A stretch of 64,000 bases of DNA from positions 434,001 to 498,000 of the forward strand of contig NZ_JAHKKS010000002.1 in NCBI RefSeq assembly GCF_019737615.1. The letters run 5' to 3'. The first letter of the stretch is position 1. The number at the start of each line of letters is the position of its first letter. The notes under the pieces were generated by a model. That model was not told the DNA's origin. It worked only from the letters and a program-made list of their open reading frames with translations, and did no database searches. The translations under genes were made by a program, and so were the position numbers. This document shows, piece after piece, positions 16,681 through 24,331 of the stretch. The stretch comes from Sphingobium xanthum (GTDB taxonomy: Bacteria; Pseudomonadota; Alphaproteobacteria; Sphingomonadales; Sphingomonadaceae).

Positions 16681-16742
16681 CGCGGAGACACCGAGACGCG
16701 GAGGATTCTTTCTGGTTCTCTCCGCGCCTCTGCGTCTTCGCG
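16681..16742. repeat. Inverted CGCGGAG-type intergenic repeat
   Basis: CGCGGAGACACCGAGACGCG (16681-16700, plus GAG) is mirrored at 16720-16742 by CTCCGCGCCTCTGCGTCTTC plus GCG, about 19 of 23 positions pairing across a 16-base loop. It is flanked by TTTTTCTCA and AACCAAAAAA. This resembles the widespread rich-in-CTCCGCG intergenic repeats. The whole gap 16463-16848 holds no gene beyond this. Confidence 0.55.
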
Positions 16743-16848
16743 CGAACCAAAAAATCCATCGCAGCCATCATGCTCAGACCGTCGGCAAGAAGCGAAACTC
16801 CGGGGCAAGCCGGGGCGATGCGCCATCTAAAACGTCAAACTCGGCCGA

Positions 16849-17361
16849 CTATCCTATCCGATAGTAATCCGCGACCCGGTCCAGCGCGAAGCCCAGCACC
16901 AGCTTGCCCGCCCGAGCCGGCCATCCCAGTGCCTGCTCCGCCGCACCGATCGCTTCGCACGCGCAGGCCACGCGCCACAGCACATCGGCAAGGCCCGGCC
17001 CGGCATTGGCAAGCGCCCCTTGCAGCCGCTCCCGCGCCCCGATCTGCGCCATGCCGCGATCCGGCTCGCCGGGCGCCGCGCGCCGCCCGCGCGAGGGCGC
17101 TGCCGCCATGTCCCAGTTCATCGTCACCCGCGCGCCGAGCCCCGCCCGCTCCCAGTCGCGCCTTATCGCCTCGGCCGCATCATATTGCCGCCGCGTGATC
17201 ATCTTGCGCACATGCAGCCAGCTCACCGGCGATTCCGCCAGATTGACCTGCAGCCGGTGTGGTTTCCCGTCCGGCCCCTCGATCGTCCGCTCCACCAGCC
17301 GCTCCTGCTTCGTCGCTCGCGTAACCGCCCCAGTAACCGCCCCAGTAACCGCCATGCCCAT
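16849..17361 (-). CDS. DUF6456 domain-containing protein
   Basis: 170-residue cytoplasmic protein with the DUF6456 pattern: SPVSWLHVRKMITRRQYDAA followed by GxRxxxDWERAGLGARVTM-like sequence, then a helical end (WRVACACEAIGAAEQALGWP, ALDRVADYY). The family is known from alphaproteobacteria, but its function is unsettled; the helical fold suggests a DNA-associated role. The N-terminus contains GAVTGAVT encoded by tandem 12-bp repeats (17321-17353). It is transcribed away from the XRE regulator with 89 bases between them, and shares a palindrome there. Confidence 0.75.
   Translation of the reverse strand: MGMAVTGAVTGAVTRATKQERLVERTIEGPDGKPHRLQVNLAESPVSWLHVRKMITRRQYDAAEAIRRDWERAGLGARVTMNWDMAAAPSRGRRAAPGEPDRGMAQIGARERLQGALANAGPGLADVLWRVACACEAIGAAEQALGWPARAGKLVLGFALDRVADYYRIG
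17321..17353. repeat. 12-bp tandem repeat, 2.75 copies, inside the DUF6456 gene start
   Basis: GTAACCGCCCCA occurs at 17321-17332 and 17333-17344, with a partial copy at 17345-17353. The period keeps the reading frame and codes for repeated Gly-Ala-Val-Thr. Each unit carries TAACCG, the same half-site as the nearby palindrome at 17420-17436. Confidence 0.8.
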
Positions 17362-17419
17362 GCCTCCACGAATCGATTGAGAAGAGGCATTGCCATGAGG
17401 AGATAAATGTAGGACAGAG

Positions 17420-17436
17420 ATAACCGATACGGTTAT
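17420..17436. promoter_or_regulatory. Palindromic operator between DUF6456 and XRE genes
   Basis: ATAACCG-ATA-CGGTTAT is a perfect 7-bp inverted repeat 14 bases before the XRE start codon. This is the expected position for autorepression by the adjacent helix-turn-helix protein. Its half-site TAACCG also recurs three times at 12-bp spacing in the divergent gene. Confidence 0.6.
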
Positions 17437-17450
17437 TCGGGAGCTTTTGG

Positions 17451-18014
17451 ATGATCACGCGGATCCGCGAAGTGCGCAAGGCGCGCGGCCTGACTCTGGA
17501 AGAAGTCGGCGCTCGCTGCGAGCCGCCGACCACCGCGCAGACGATAGGCCGCCTCGAGACAGGCACGCGAACCGTATCGGTCAAGTGGCTGAACCGCATC
17601 GCCGCCGCGCTCGGCGTGCAGGCGAGCGATCTGGTCGATCTGCCCGCGAGCGAGAAGGTGCCCGTCGCCGCTCTGGTTGGCCCGGACGGCGCCGGCGCCC
17701 CCAGCCGCCCGCTCACCCTCGTGCCGCCCAGCGTGCCCAAGGGCGCCCTCGGCATCCGCATGACCGCGGCGCTCGGCGACTATCGCGCCGGTGACGAGCT
17801 CTGGTGCGAGCCGCTCTCGCCCGAGCGCTTTGCCGAGGCGCTCAACCGCGACATCCTCGTCCCCCGCCCCGCCGGTCGCTTCCTGTTCGGCCGCCTCATC
17901 GGCCGCGACGGCGCGATGCTCCATCTCCTGCCGCTCGGCATCGGCATGCGTCAGCAAGTGGTCAACGATCCAGCCTGGATCGCGCTGCCGGTCCGGCTGA
18001 TCCGGGGGCTGTAA
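17451..18014 (+). CDS. XRE-family regulator with LexA/S24-like C-terminal domain
   Basis: 187-residue DNA-binding protein. Residues 1-64 form an XRE helix-turn-helix (IREVRKARGLTLEEVGARC, TAQTIGRLETGTRTVSVKWL, IAAALGVQASDLVDLP). The C-terminal 110 residues resemble the S24/LexA signal-peptidase fold (YRAGDELWCEPLSPERF, RPAGRFLFGRLIGRDG, DPAWIALPVRLIRG). A clear Ser/Lys pair for self-cleavage is not seen, so it may be a non-cleaving sensor. Likely controls itself and the divergent DUF6456 gene through the palindrome at 17420-17436. Confidence 0.85.
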   Translation: MITRIREVRKARGLTLEEVGARCEPPTTAQTIGRLETGTRTVSVKWLNRIAAALGVQASDLVDLPASEKVPVAALVGPDGAGAPSRPLTLVPPSVPKGALGIRMTAALGDYRAGDELWCEPLSPERFAEALNRDILVPRPAGRFLFGRLIGRDGAMLHLLPLGIGMRQQVVNDPAWIALPVRLIRGL

Positions 18015-18086
18015 GCAGGGACCTCGCGCGGGAGTAGCGCCCGCCCCCGCCGCCTGATAGCCTCCGCCCCGGAAGTGGAGACTCTC

Positions 18087-18935
18087 ATGCGCTCAGCCCT
18101 GCTCGCCTTCGCGTTCGTCCTCGCCTCTCTGCTCTCCGCGCCCGCCACCGCGCAGGAGCACTGGAAAGCCCTCCCGCCCCTGCCCGAAATGCCGGCGCCG
18201 GACCTCAACGGCTCCGTCTCGCATGAAGGCGCGGACATTCACTACAAGCTCTATGGCAAGGGCCCGCCCGTGGTCCTGCTCCATGGCGGCCTGTCGAACA
18301 GCGAATATTGGGCGAACCAGATCGCGCCGCTCGCCCGCACGCACCAGCTCATCCTCATCGACAGCCGGGGCCATGGCCGCAGCTCACGCGACGACCAGCC
18401 ATACAGCTACGAGCTGATGGCCTCGGACGTGATCGCCGTCATGGACATCCTCAAGGTGCAGAAGGCCGCCGTCGTCGGCTGGAGCGACGGCGCCATCAAC
18501 GGCCTCGTCCTCGCGCTCAAGCATCCCGATCGCCTCACCCGCGTGTTCGCCTTCGCCGCCAACATGGACCCGAGCGGCGTCGACCTCGCCGGCACCGAGC
18601 GCCCGCCCTTCACCACCTTCATCGAGCGCGCCCGCAAGGAATATGCCCGCCTCTCCTGGACGCCCGACGACTTCGACGCTTTCCTCGCCGCCATCGGCCA
18701 GATGTGGGAGACGCAGCCCAATTACAGCGCGGCCGATCTCGGCACGATCAAGGTCCCCGTCGCCATCGTCGACGGCGATCATGACGAAGCGATCAAGGCC
18801 GACCACACGACCTATCTCGCCAACGCCATCCCCGGCGCGAAGCTGATCTGGCTCAAGGACACCAGCCATTTCGCGATGTTGCAGGACCCGAAGGGGTTCA
18901 ACGCGGCGCTGACCGCGTTTCTGGATGGGCCTTGA
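18087..18935 (+). CDS. Secreted alpha/beta hydrolase
   Basis: 282-residue hydrolase with a signal peptide (ALLAFAFVLASLLSAPATAQ). The ATG at 18087 is used because GGAAGTGGAG lies just before it; a GTG at 18075 is less likely. Core motifs: PPVVLLHGGLSNSEYW (oxyanion region), DSRGHGRSS, nucleophile elbow GWSDGA, acid DGDHDEAI, and His in KDTSHFAML. This is a complete Ser/Asp/His triad of the alpha/beta-hydrolase-1 group; the substrate cannot be told. It is followed by inverted intergenic repeats at 18965-19101. Confidence 0.85.
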   Translation: MRSALLAFAFVLASLLSAPATAQEHWKALPPLPEMPAPDLNGSVSHEGADIHYKLYGKGPPVVLLHGGLSNSEYWANQIAPLARTHQLILIDSRGHGRSSRDDQPYSYELMASDVIAVMDILKVQKAAVVGWSDGAINGLVLALKHPDRLTRVFAFAANMDPSGVDLAGTERPPFTTFIERARKEYARLSWTPDDFDAFLAAIGQMWETQPNYSAADLGTIKVPVAIVDGDHDEAIKADHTTYLANAIPGAKLIWLKDTSHFAMLQDPKGFNAALTAFLDGP

Positions 18936-18964
18936 TCGAGAGCCGGAGGAAGCCGCACTGCTAG

Positions 18965-19101
18965 CCCTCTCCCGCCTGCGGGAGAGGGTTGGGTGAGGGT
19001 CTTCTTCCGTCATAGCGCTTGAAGTCGGAGGAGGAGGAAGACCCTCACGCTCCCACCGCTACGCGGCGGGGCCCTCCCTCTCCCGCGAAGGCGGGAGAGG
19101 G
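18965..19101. repeat. Pair of inverted CCCTCTCCCGC hairpin repeats
   Basis: CCCTCTCCCGC (18965-18975) folds onto GCGGGAGAGGG ending at 18988 and is followed by GTGAGGGTCTTC. A second copy in opposite orientation begins GAAGACCCTCAC and ends with CCCTCTCCCGC/GCGGGAGAGGG at 19076-19101. Each copy is a hairpin and the two copies also mirror each other. They resemble intergenic repeats common in alphaproteobacteria and may end both flanking transcripts. Confidence 0.65.
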
Positions 19102-19195
19102 CAATTGGAGCGCCTCACCTTCCAGGCCTCTTGCTCAAACCCCGAACACCACCACCCTAATGCCTTCTTCACGCCCACCTGCTAGTCCGCCCCCC

Positions 19196-20365
19196 ATGAC
19201 CCTGCGCGTCCTCACGCTCTCGACGCTTTTCACCGACGCGACCCGCCCCAATTTCGGCGTGTTCGTCGAGCGGCAGACGCGCGAGCTGGCGTCGCGCGAG
19301 GGCGTCGAGCTGACCGTCATCGCCCCCATCGGCATCCCGCCTCGGCCGCTCTCGCTGCATCCGCGCTACCGCCCCCTCGCCGCCCTGCCCGCGCACGAGC
19401 AATGGCGCGGCCTCGCCGTCCATCGCCCACGTTTCCCGATCGTCCCGGCGATCGGCGGCCGCTGGCACCCCGCGCTCATGACGCGCGCGATCCGCCCGCT
19501 TGTCCGCCGCCTCCACGCCGAAAAGCCGTTCGACGTGATCGACGCCAGCTTCTTCTTCCCGGACGGCCCGGTCGCCCGCCGCCTCGCGGCCGATCTGGGC
19601 ATCCCCTATTCGGTCAAGGCACGCGGCGCCGACATTCATCATTGGGGCCGCGATCCCGCGACCGCCGATATGGTCCGAGACGCCGCCGATCATGCCGCCG
19701 GACTGCTCGCCGTCAGCGCCGCGATGAAGGCGGACATGGCCGCACTCGGCATCGATCCGGACAAGATCCGCGTCCATTATACCGGCGTCGATCTCGACCG
19801 CTTCGCCCTCACCGATCGCGCGCAGGCCAAGGCCGCCAAGGGACTCTCCGGCCCGGTGATCGCCACACTCGGCGCGCTCATCCCGCGCAAGGGCCAGGCA
19901 CTGGTGATCGACGCGCTCGCCGGCCTGCCCGAAGCGACCCTGCTCCTCCTCGGCGACGGCCCGGACCGCCCCGCGCTCGAAGCGCAAGCCCGCAATCTCG
20001 GCCTTGCCGAGCGCGTCCACTTTCTCGGCAGCGTGCCCCATGCCGATCTCCCGGGCTGGCTCGCCGCAAGCGATGTGATGGCCCTCCCCTCCGCTTCGGA
20101 AGGGCTGGCCAATGCCTGGGTGGAGGCGCTCGCCTGTGGCGCCCCGCTGGTCATCAGCGAAGCCGGCGGCGCCCGCGAACTGGTCGACCGCCCTGAGGCC
20201 GGCCGCATCGTGCCGCGCGAGGCAGAGGCCATCCGCACCGCCATCACCGACCTCCTCGCCACCCCGCCCGATCCCGCCGCCGTCCGCGAAGCCGCCCGCC
20301 GCTTCACCTGGACCGCCAATGGCGACACGCTGCTGGCACATTTGAAAGCCTGCGCGGGCAAGTAA
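19196..20365 (+). CDS. Glycosyltransferase family 4 protein
   Basis: 389-residue GT-B retaining glycosyltransferase. The start at 19196 (MTLRVLTLSTLFTDATRPNF) matches the fold; the open frame extends upstream into repeats and is not used. The N-terminal domain contains FGVFVERQTRELAS and the C-terminal nucleotide-sugar domain has LGALIPRKGQALVIDAL, LLLGDGPDRPAL, SEGLANAWVEALACGAPLVI (the E-x7-E region) and GGARELVDRPEAGRIV. It stands alone here, away from the capsule locus. Product unknown, probably an envelope polysaccharide or glycolipid. Confidence 0.85.
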   Translation: MTLRVLTLSTLFTDATRPNFGVFVERQTRELASREGVELTVIAPIGIPPRPLSLHPRYRPLAALPAHEQWRGLAVHRPRFPIVPAIGGRWHPALMTRAIRPLVRRLHAEKPFDVIDASFFFPDGPVARRLAADLGIPYSVKARGADIHHWGRDPATADMVRDAADHAAGLLAVSAAMKADMAALGIDPDKIRVHYTGVDLDRFALTDRAQAKAAKGLSGPVIATLGALIPRKGQALVIDALAGLPEATLLLLGDGPDRPALEAQARNLGLAERVHFLGSVPHADLPGWLAASDVMALPSASEGLANAWVEALACGAPLVISEAGGARELVDRPEAGRIVPREAEAIRTAITDLLATPPDPAAVREAARRFTWTANGDTLLAHLKACAGK

Positions 20366-20616
20366 GCGCCCACGAATGCAGGGTCGCTCCAATGCCGTCA
20401 GGCTTTATTATCTCCAAAAAAGACCTCCGGTCGGCCACGCCCCACCATCAAAGGCCTGTCCTACAACACCCTTTACATGCCAGCCTTCGTCCCTGCGCCG
20501 ATCAGCATCGCCGCTCTTTGACCCCGTAAAAATCCCGAAAATCCGCCAGTTCCGCTCACCCCGGAGCAGACTTTTGCGCGCGCACCATGCGTCACACGCG
20601 CGAAATTAGAGAAGAT

Positions 20617-20647
20617 AAGGCGGCAAGCCTCTGAAATTGCTTGCCTT
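20617..20647 (-). terminator. Hairpin after the 55-aa membrane protein gene
   Basis: GGCAAGC (20622-20628) pairs with GCTTGCC (20639-20645) across a 10-base loop. In minus-strand direction it is followed by a pyrimidine-rich CCTTATCTTCTCT stretch. It may end the small membrane protein transcript. The rest of 20366-20743 shows no supported gene. Confidence 0.4.
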
Positions 20648-20743
20648 CATGTTCGCCTCATCTCGCAAGAGCGGCCAATTTACCGGCTTTCAGGCGCACA
20701 TCGCGTCAACTTACGACGCACAAAGCCCCGAAAGCGCCCCATC

Positions 20744-20911
20744 TCACGGAAAAGGAATCGACCACATCGCCACATTGAAGAACATCACCAGCGCCGCCAC
20801 CAGCATCAGCCAGCCCTGCTTGTGCTCGCGCTTCTTCACGAGGAGATGGACGCCGCCGATCGTCAGCGCGATGCCGGCCAGCATGAGGATGGAGAGGATC
20901 GTGCCGCTCAT
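20744..20911 (-). CDS. Small two-helix membrane protein (55 aa)
   Basis: A 55-residue gene read from ATG at 20911 to TGA at 20744. It begins MSGTILSILMLAGIALTIGG, then a basic loop VKKREHKQG, a second helix WLMLVAALVMFFNVAMW and the tail SIPFP. Two hydrophobic helices joined by a positive loop make it an inner-membrane hairpin with both ends outside by the positive-inside rule. The antisense reading is not protein-like. Function unknown; it is divergent from rpiB. Confidence 0.7.
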   Translation of the reverse strand: MSGTILSILMLAGIALTIGGVHLLVKKREHKQGWLMLVAALVMFFNVAMWSIPFP

Positions 20912-21033
20912 CCCGGCGCCCTAGCTCGATAGTCCGCCAGGCGCAATCTGCGGTGGCATTCCTGACGCTGTGACACTAGATAGCGGGCCAATCGCGACTC
21001 GCTGCCGAATGCCGTCGCGCGGGGACTGGACCA

Positions 21034-21486
21034 ATGCGCATCGCCATCGCTTCCGATCATGCCGCCGTGGCGCTCAAGGCGTCGCTTGCGGAGTGGCTGC
21101 GCGAGCAGGGCCATGACGTGACCGATCTCGGCCCTGAGGGCACGGAAAGCGTCGATTACCCCGATTATGGTTACAAGCTGGCCGAGGAAATCGCCGCCGG
21201 TCGCGCCGAGCGCGGCGTAGCGCTGTGCGGATCGGGCATCGGCATCTCGATCGCGGTCAACCGCAATCCGGCCTGCCGCTGCGCCCTCGTCAACGAGCCG
21301 CTGTCCGCGTCCCTTTCGCGCGAACATAATGACGCCAATGTCATCGCTATGGGCGCCCGCCTGACCGGCATCGACATGGCCAAGGCCTGCCTCACCGCTT
21401 TTCTGGCGACGCCGTTCGGCGGCGATCGCCATGCCCGCCGCGTCGGCAAGCTCGGCAAACCGCCCGTCCCTGCTCACACCGAATAA
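21034..21486 (+). CDS. rpiB: Ribose-5-phosphate isomerase B
   Basis: 150-residue cytoplasmic enzyme interconverting ribose-5-P and ribulose-5-P in the pentose phosphate pathway. Family marks: IASDHAAVALK at 5-15, DYPDYG at 41-46, GVALCGSGIGISIAVNR with catalytic Cys65, and SREHNDANVIAMGARLTG with the conserved His. It lies 21 bases before glyA, and the tight run rpiB-glyA-small protein-nrdR-trmJ suggests one operon supplying precursors and control for nucleotide metabolism. Confidence 0.96.
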   Translation: MRIAIASDHAAVALKASLAEWLREQGHDVTDLGPEGTESVDYPDYGYKLAEEIAAGRAERGVALCGSGIGISIAVNRNPACRCALVNEPLSASLSREHNDANVIAMGARLTGIDMAKACLTAFLATPFGGDRHARRVGKLGKPPVPAHTE

Positions 21487-21507
21487 GTACCGAAGGAATC
21501 CTGTCCC

Positions 21508-22827
21508 ATGACTGCCACGTCCGCCGTCGCCGATAATTCGAACGAACTCGCGATCCGCGCGCCCGGCTTCTTCACGGCCGGTCTGGCGGAAGCCGATCCG
21601 GAGGTGTTCGCGGCCATTCAGGGTGAACTCAAGCGCCAGCAGGACAAGATCGAGCTGATCGCCTCGGAGAACATCGTCAGCCAGGCGGTTCTGGAAGCGA
21701 CCGGCTCGGTGTTCACGAACAAGTACGCGGAAGGCTATCCCGGCAAGCGCTATTATGGCGGCTGCGAGTGGGCCGACGTGGTCGAAAACCTCGCCATCGA
21801 GCGCGCCAAGCAGCTGTTCGGCTGCGCCTTCGCGAACGTGCAGCCCAATAGCGGCAGCCAGATGAACCAGGCCGTGTTCCTTGCGCTGCTCCAGCCGGGC
21901 GACACCTTCATGGGCCTCGATCTGTCGGCAGGCGGCCATCTGACCCACGGTTCGCCGGTCAACATGTCCGGCAAGTGGTTCAATTGCGTGCCTTATGGCG
22001 TGCGCAAGGAAGACCAGCTGCTCGACATGGATGCTGTGGCCGCGCTCGCCCGTCAGCACAAGCCCAAGCTCATCATCGCGGGCGCCACCGCCTATCCGCG
22101 CCTGTGGGACTTCGCTGCCTTCCGCGCCATCGCGGATGAGGTCGGCGCTTATCTCCTGGTCGACATGTCGCACTTCGCGGGCCTCGTCGCGGGCGGCGCG
22201 CATCCCTCGCCCTTCCCGCATGCCCATGTCGTCACGACCACCACGCACAAGTCGATGCGCGGCCCCCGCTCGGGCATCATCCTCACCAATGACGAGGCGC
22301 TCGCCAAGAAGATGAACTCGGCCGTGTTCCCCGGCCTGCAGGGCGGCCCGCTGGTCCATGTGATCGCGGCCAAGGCCGTCGCCTTCGCCGAGGCGCTGCA
22401 GCCCGAGTTCAAGGCCTATGCCCGTCAGATCGCAGCCAATGCCAAGGCGCTGGCCGCCAGCCTCGCCGATGCTGGTGTCGCGGTCGTCTCGGGCGGCACG
22501 GACAATCATCTGATGCTGATCGACCTGCGCTCGCGCAACACGACCGGCAAGGCCGCGGAGAAGGCGCTCGATCGCGCTTACATCACCTGCAACAAGAACA
22601 GCGTGCCGTTCGACACGGCTTCACCCTTCGTCACTTCCGGCCTGCGCCTCGGCACCCCCGCCGGCACGACCCGCGGCTTCCGCGAGGCAGAGTTCCGCCT
22701 GATCGGCCAGTGGATCGCCGAAGTGGTCGAGGGCCTGCGCAAGAATGGCGAGGAAGGCGACGGCCAGGTCGAGGCGCATGTCCGCGACAAGGTCAAGGAC
22801 CTGACCGCCCGTTTCCCGATCTACTGA
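21508..22827 (+). CDS. glyA: Serine hydroxymethyltransferase
   Basis: 439-residue PLP enzyme that converts serine and tetrahydrofolate to glycine and 5,10-methylene-THF, the main one-carbon source. Motifs: [44 protein letters not shown], and the PLP-binding Lys248 in [16 protein letters not shown]. Full length with a short N-terminal extension usual in sphingomonads. Second gene of the rpiB operon; no glycine-riboswitch-like structure was noted in the 21-base spacer. Confidence 0.97.
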   Translation: MTATSAVADNSNELAIRAPGFFTAGLAEADPEVFAAIQGELKRQQDKIELIASENIVSQAVLEATGSVFTNKYAEGYPGKRYYGGCEWADVVENLAIERAKQLFGCAFANVQPNSGSQMNQAVFLALLQPGDTFMGLDLSAGGHLTHGSPVNMSGKWFNCVPYGVRKEDQLLDMDAVAALARQHKPKLIIAGATAYPRLWDFAAFRAIADEVGAYLLVDMSHFAGLVAGGAHPSPFPHAHVVTTTTHKSMRGPRSGIILTNDEALAKKMNSAVFPGLQGGPLVHVIAAKAVAFAEALQPEFKAYARQIAANAKALAASLADAGVAVVSGGTDNHLMLIDLRSRNTTGKAAEKALDRAYITCNKNSVPFDTASPFVTSGLRLGTPAGTTRGFREAEFRLIGQWIAEVVEGLRKNGEEGDGQVEAHVRDKVKDLTARFPIY

Positions 22828-22841
22828 GAGGTTTGAGAGCC

Positions 22842-23048
22842 ATGAACGAACAGGGCGATCTTCTCGAAAAGGCCAAGACGGAAATCTCCGGCATGGCCAA
22901 GCAGGGCCTGAGCCACCCATCGACCAAGCCGGTGCTGACCGGCGCGGCGATCGGCGCGGTCGCGGGCGTGGTGTTGCCGCTGGTCTCGCTGCCGCTCGGC
23001 CTGGTGGCCGGTGCCGGCATCGCCTTCTGGTCGAGGATCCGCAAATAG
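22842..23048 (+). CDS. Small membrane-hairpin protein between glyA and nrdR
   Basis: 68-residue protein starting at 22842 after a GAGAGG/GAG ribosome site. A charged N-terminal part (NEQGDLLEKAKTEISGMAKQ) is followed by one long or two short hydrophobic segments rich in Gly and Val (GAAIGAVAGVVLPLVSLPLG, LVAGAGIAFWSRI) and a basic C-terminus. This is a typical small inner-membrane protein. Its stop codon directly abuts the nrdR ATG, so it is co-translated with its neighbours. No function can be assigned. Confidence 0.8.
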   Translation: MNEQGDLLEKAKTEISGMAKQGLSHPSTKPVLTGAAIGAVAGVVLPLVSLPLGLVAGAGIAFWSRIRK

Positions 23049-23510
23049 ATGCGCTGCCCCTATTGCGGACATGAAGACAGCCAGGTGAAGGACAGCCGTC
23101 CGACGGAGGACGGCGCAGCCATTCGCCGCCGCCGCCAGTGCGAGGGCTGCGCGGCGCGGTTCACGACCTTCGAGCGCATCCAGCTGCGCGACATCGTCGT
23201 GGTGAAGTCCGGCGGCGCCAGCGAACCGTTCGACCGCGAGAAGCTGGCGCGCTCGATCGAGCTCGCCTGCCGCAAGCGCGCCATAGACAATGTCCGCATC
23301 GAGCGGCTGGTCTCCGGCATCCAGCGCCAGCTTGAAACCAGCGGCGAGAGCGAAGTCGCCTCCGCCCGCATCGGCTCGCTCGCCATGGAAGGGCTCAAGG
23401 GCCTCGACAGCGTCGCCTACATCCGCTTCGCGAGCGTCTACAAGGACTTCACCGAGGCCAAGGATTTCCAGGAATTCGCCGGCTCCATCCGCGAGGTGAG
23501 CGGGGAGTGA
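23049..23510 (+). CDS. nrdR: Transcriptional repressor NrdR
   Basis: 153-residue regulator that senses ATP/dATP and represses ribonucleotide reductase genes. The N-terminal zinc ribbon has Cys3, Cys6, Cys31 and Cys34 ([24 protein letters not shown]), followed by an ATP-cone (about residues 49-139: [30 protein letters not shown]). The start abuts the upstream stop, and its own stop overlaps the trmJ GTG start by four bases (GTGA). This location next to glyA is common in alphaproteobacteria. Confidence 0.97.
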   Translation: MRCPYCGHEDSQVKDSRPTEDGAAIRRRRQCEGCAARFTTFERIQLRDIVVVKSGGASEPFDREKLARSIELACRKRAIDNVRIERLVSGIQRQLETSGESEVASARIGSLAMEGLKGLDSVAYIRFASVYKDFTEAKDFQEFAGSIREVSGE

Positions 23511-24232
23511 GCGCGGGCGTCATGCCGCCGGTCATCGTTCTGGTCCGTCCGCAACTTGGCGAGAATATCGGCAAGGCGGCGCGGGCGATGCTCAATTTCG
23601 GGCTAACCGAGATGCGCCTCGTCGCCCCGCGCGACGGCTGGCCGAACCCGGATGCCGGTCCCTCCGCTGCGGGGGCGGACGAAGTGCTGGCGCAGGCGCA
23701 GGTTTACGAGACGCTGGCGGACGCAGTTGCCGATTGCGCGCATGTCTATGCGACCACGGTCCGCAAGCGAGGCGTCACCAAGCCGGTGCTGACACCGGAA
23801 GAAGCCGCCCGTGACATCCGGGACGCGACCGGCCGCTCGGCGATCGTCTTCGGCCCGGAGCGCTCAGGCCTGGAAACCGACGACGTCGCCCTCGCCCGCG
23901 CGATCCTCACCGTGCCGGTCAATCCCGAGTTCGGCTCGCTCAATCTCGCTCAGGCCGTCATCCTCTGCGCCTATGAATGGTCCAAGCACGCCGCGCTCGA
24001 GCAGCCCACGCTGACCGAGATTCTGCCCCCTGCCCCGCAGGACGAGCTGGAGGGCATGATCGGCCAGTTCGAAGGCATGCTGGACGAGGCCGGCTATTTC
24101 TTCCCGCCCAGCCGCGCCGCCGCGACCCGGCGCACCCTGCGCAATCTCCTGACCAAGCCCGGCTGGAATCATTTGGAGGTCCGCACCCTGCGCGGTGTCC
24201 TCTCCTCGCTGGCCAATCCGCGCTCGCGCTAA
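23507..24232 (+). CDS. trmJ: tRNA (cytidine/uridine-2'-O-)-methyltransferase TrmJ-like (SPOUT)
   Basis: 241-residue RNA 2'-O-methyltransferase that probably modifies position 32 of the tRNA anticodon loop. The knotted SPOUT/SpoU fold is visible: [19 protein letters not shown] with the following [11 protein letters not shown], then [19 protein letters not shown] and [20 protein letters not shown]. It starts with GTG overlapping the nrdR stop. C-terminal helical extension as in TrmJ. It is the last gene of the run. Assignment to TrmJ rather than another SpoU member is likely but not certain. Confidence 0.88.
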   Translation: MSAGVMPPVIVLVRPQLGENIGKAARAMLNFGLTEMRLVAPRDGWPNPDAGPSAAGADEVLAQAQVYETLADAVADCAHVYATTVRKRGVTKPVLTPEEAARDIRDATGRSAIVFGPERSGLETDDVALARAILTVPVNPEFGSLNLAQAVILCAYEWSKHAALEQPTLTEILPPAPQDELEGMIGQFEGMLDEAGYFFPPSRAAATRRTLRNLLTKPGWNHLEVRTLRGVLSSLANPRSR

Positions 24233-24331
24233 GCCGCATTTCCTCGCTTCGCCCGCTTGTCTGGCCCGCCCGTCGCAACGGCCGGAACACGGCCCGCGTC
24301 TGCCCATTCGGCCGATGAGGAACTGGGACGC

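Noticed and set aside
20637..20924. 95-codon plus-strand frame
   Set aside because: Antisense to the convincing 55-aa membrane protein gene.
20366..21033. Possible riboswitch before the rpiB-glyA operon
   Set aside because: Searched for glycine- or folate-type paired structures by eye; found only a short hairpin better explained as the terminator of the divergent small gene.
20908..22509. 533-codon open frame antisense to glyA and rpiB
   Set aside because: Complement of highly conserved enzymes; composition rich in Arg/Gly/His/Asp typical of antisense GC-rich frames, no domain.
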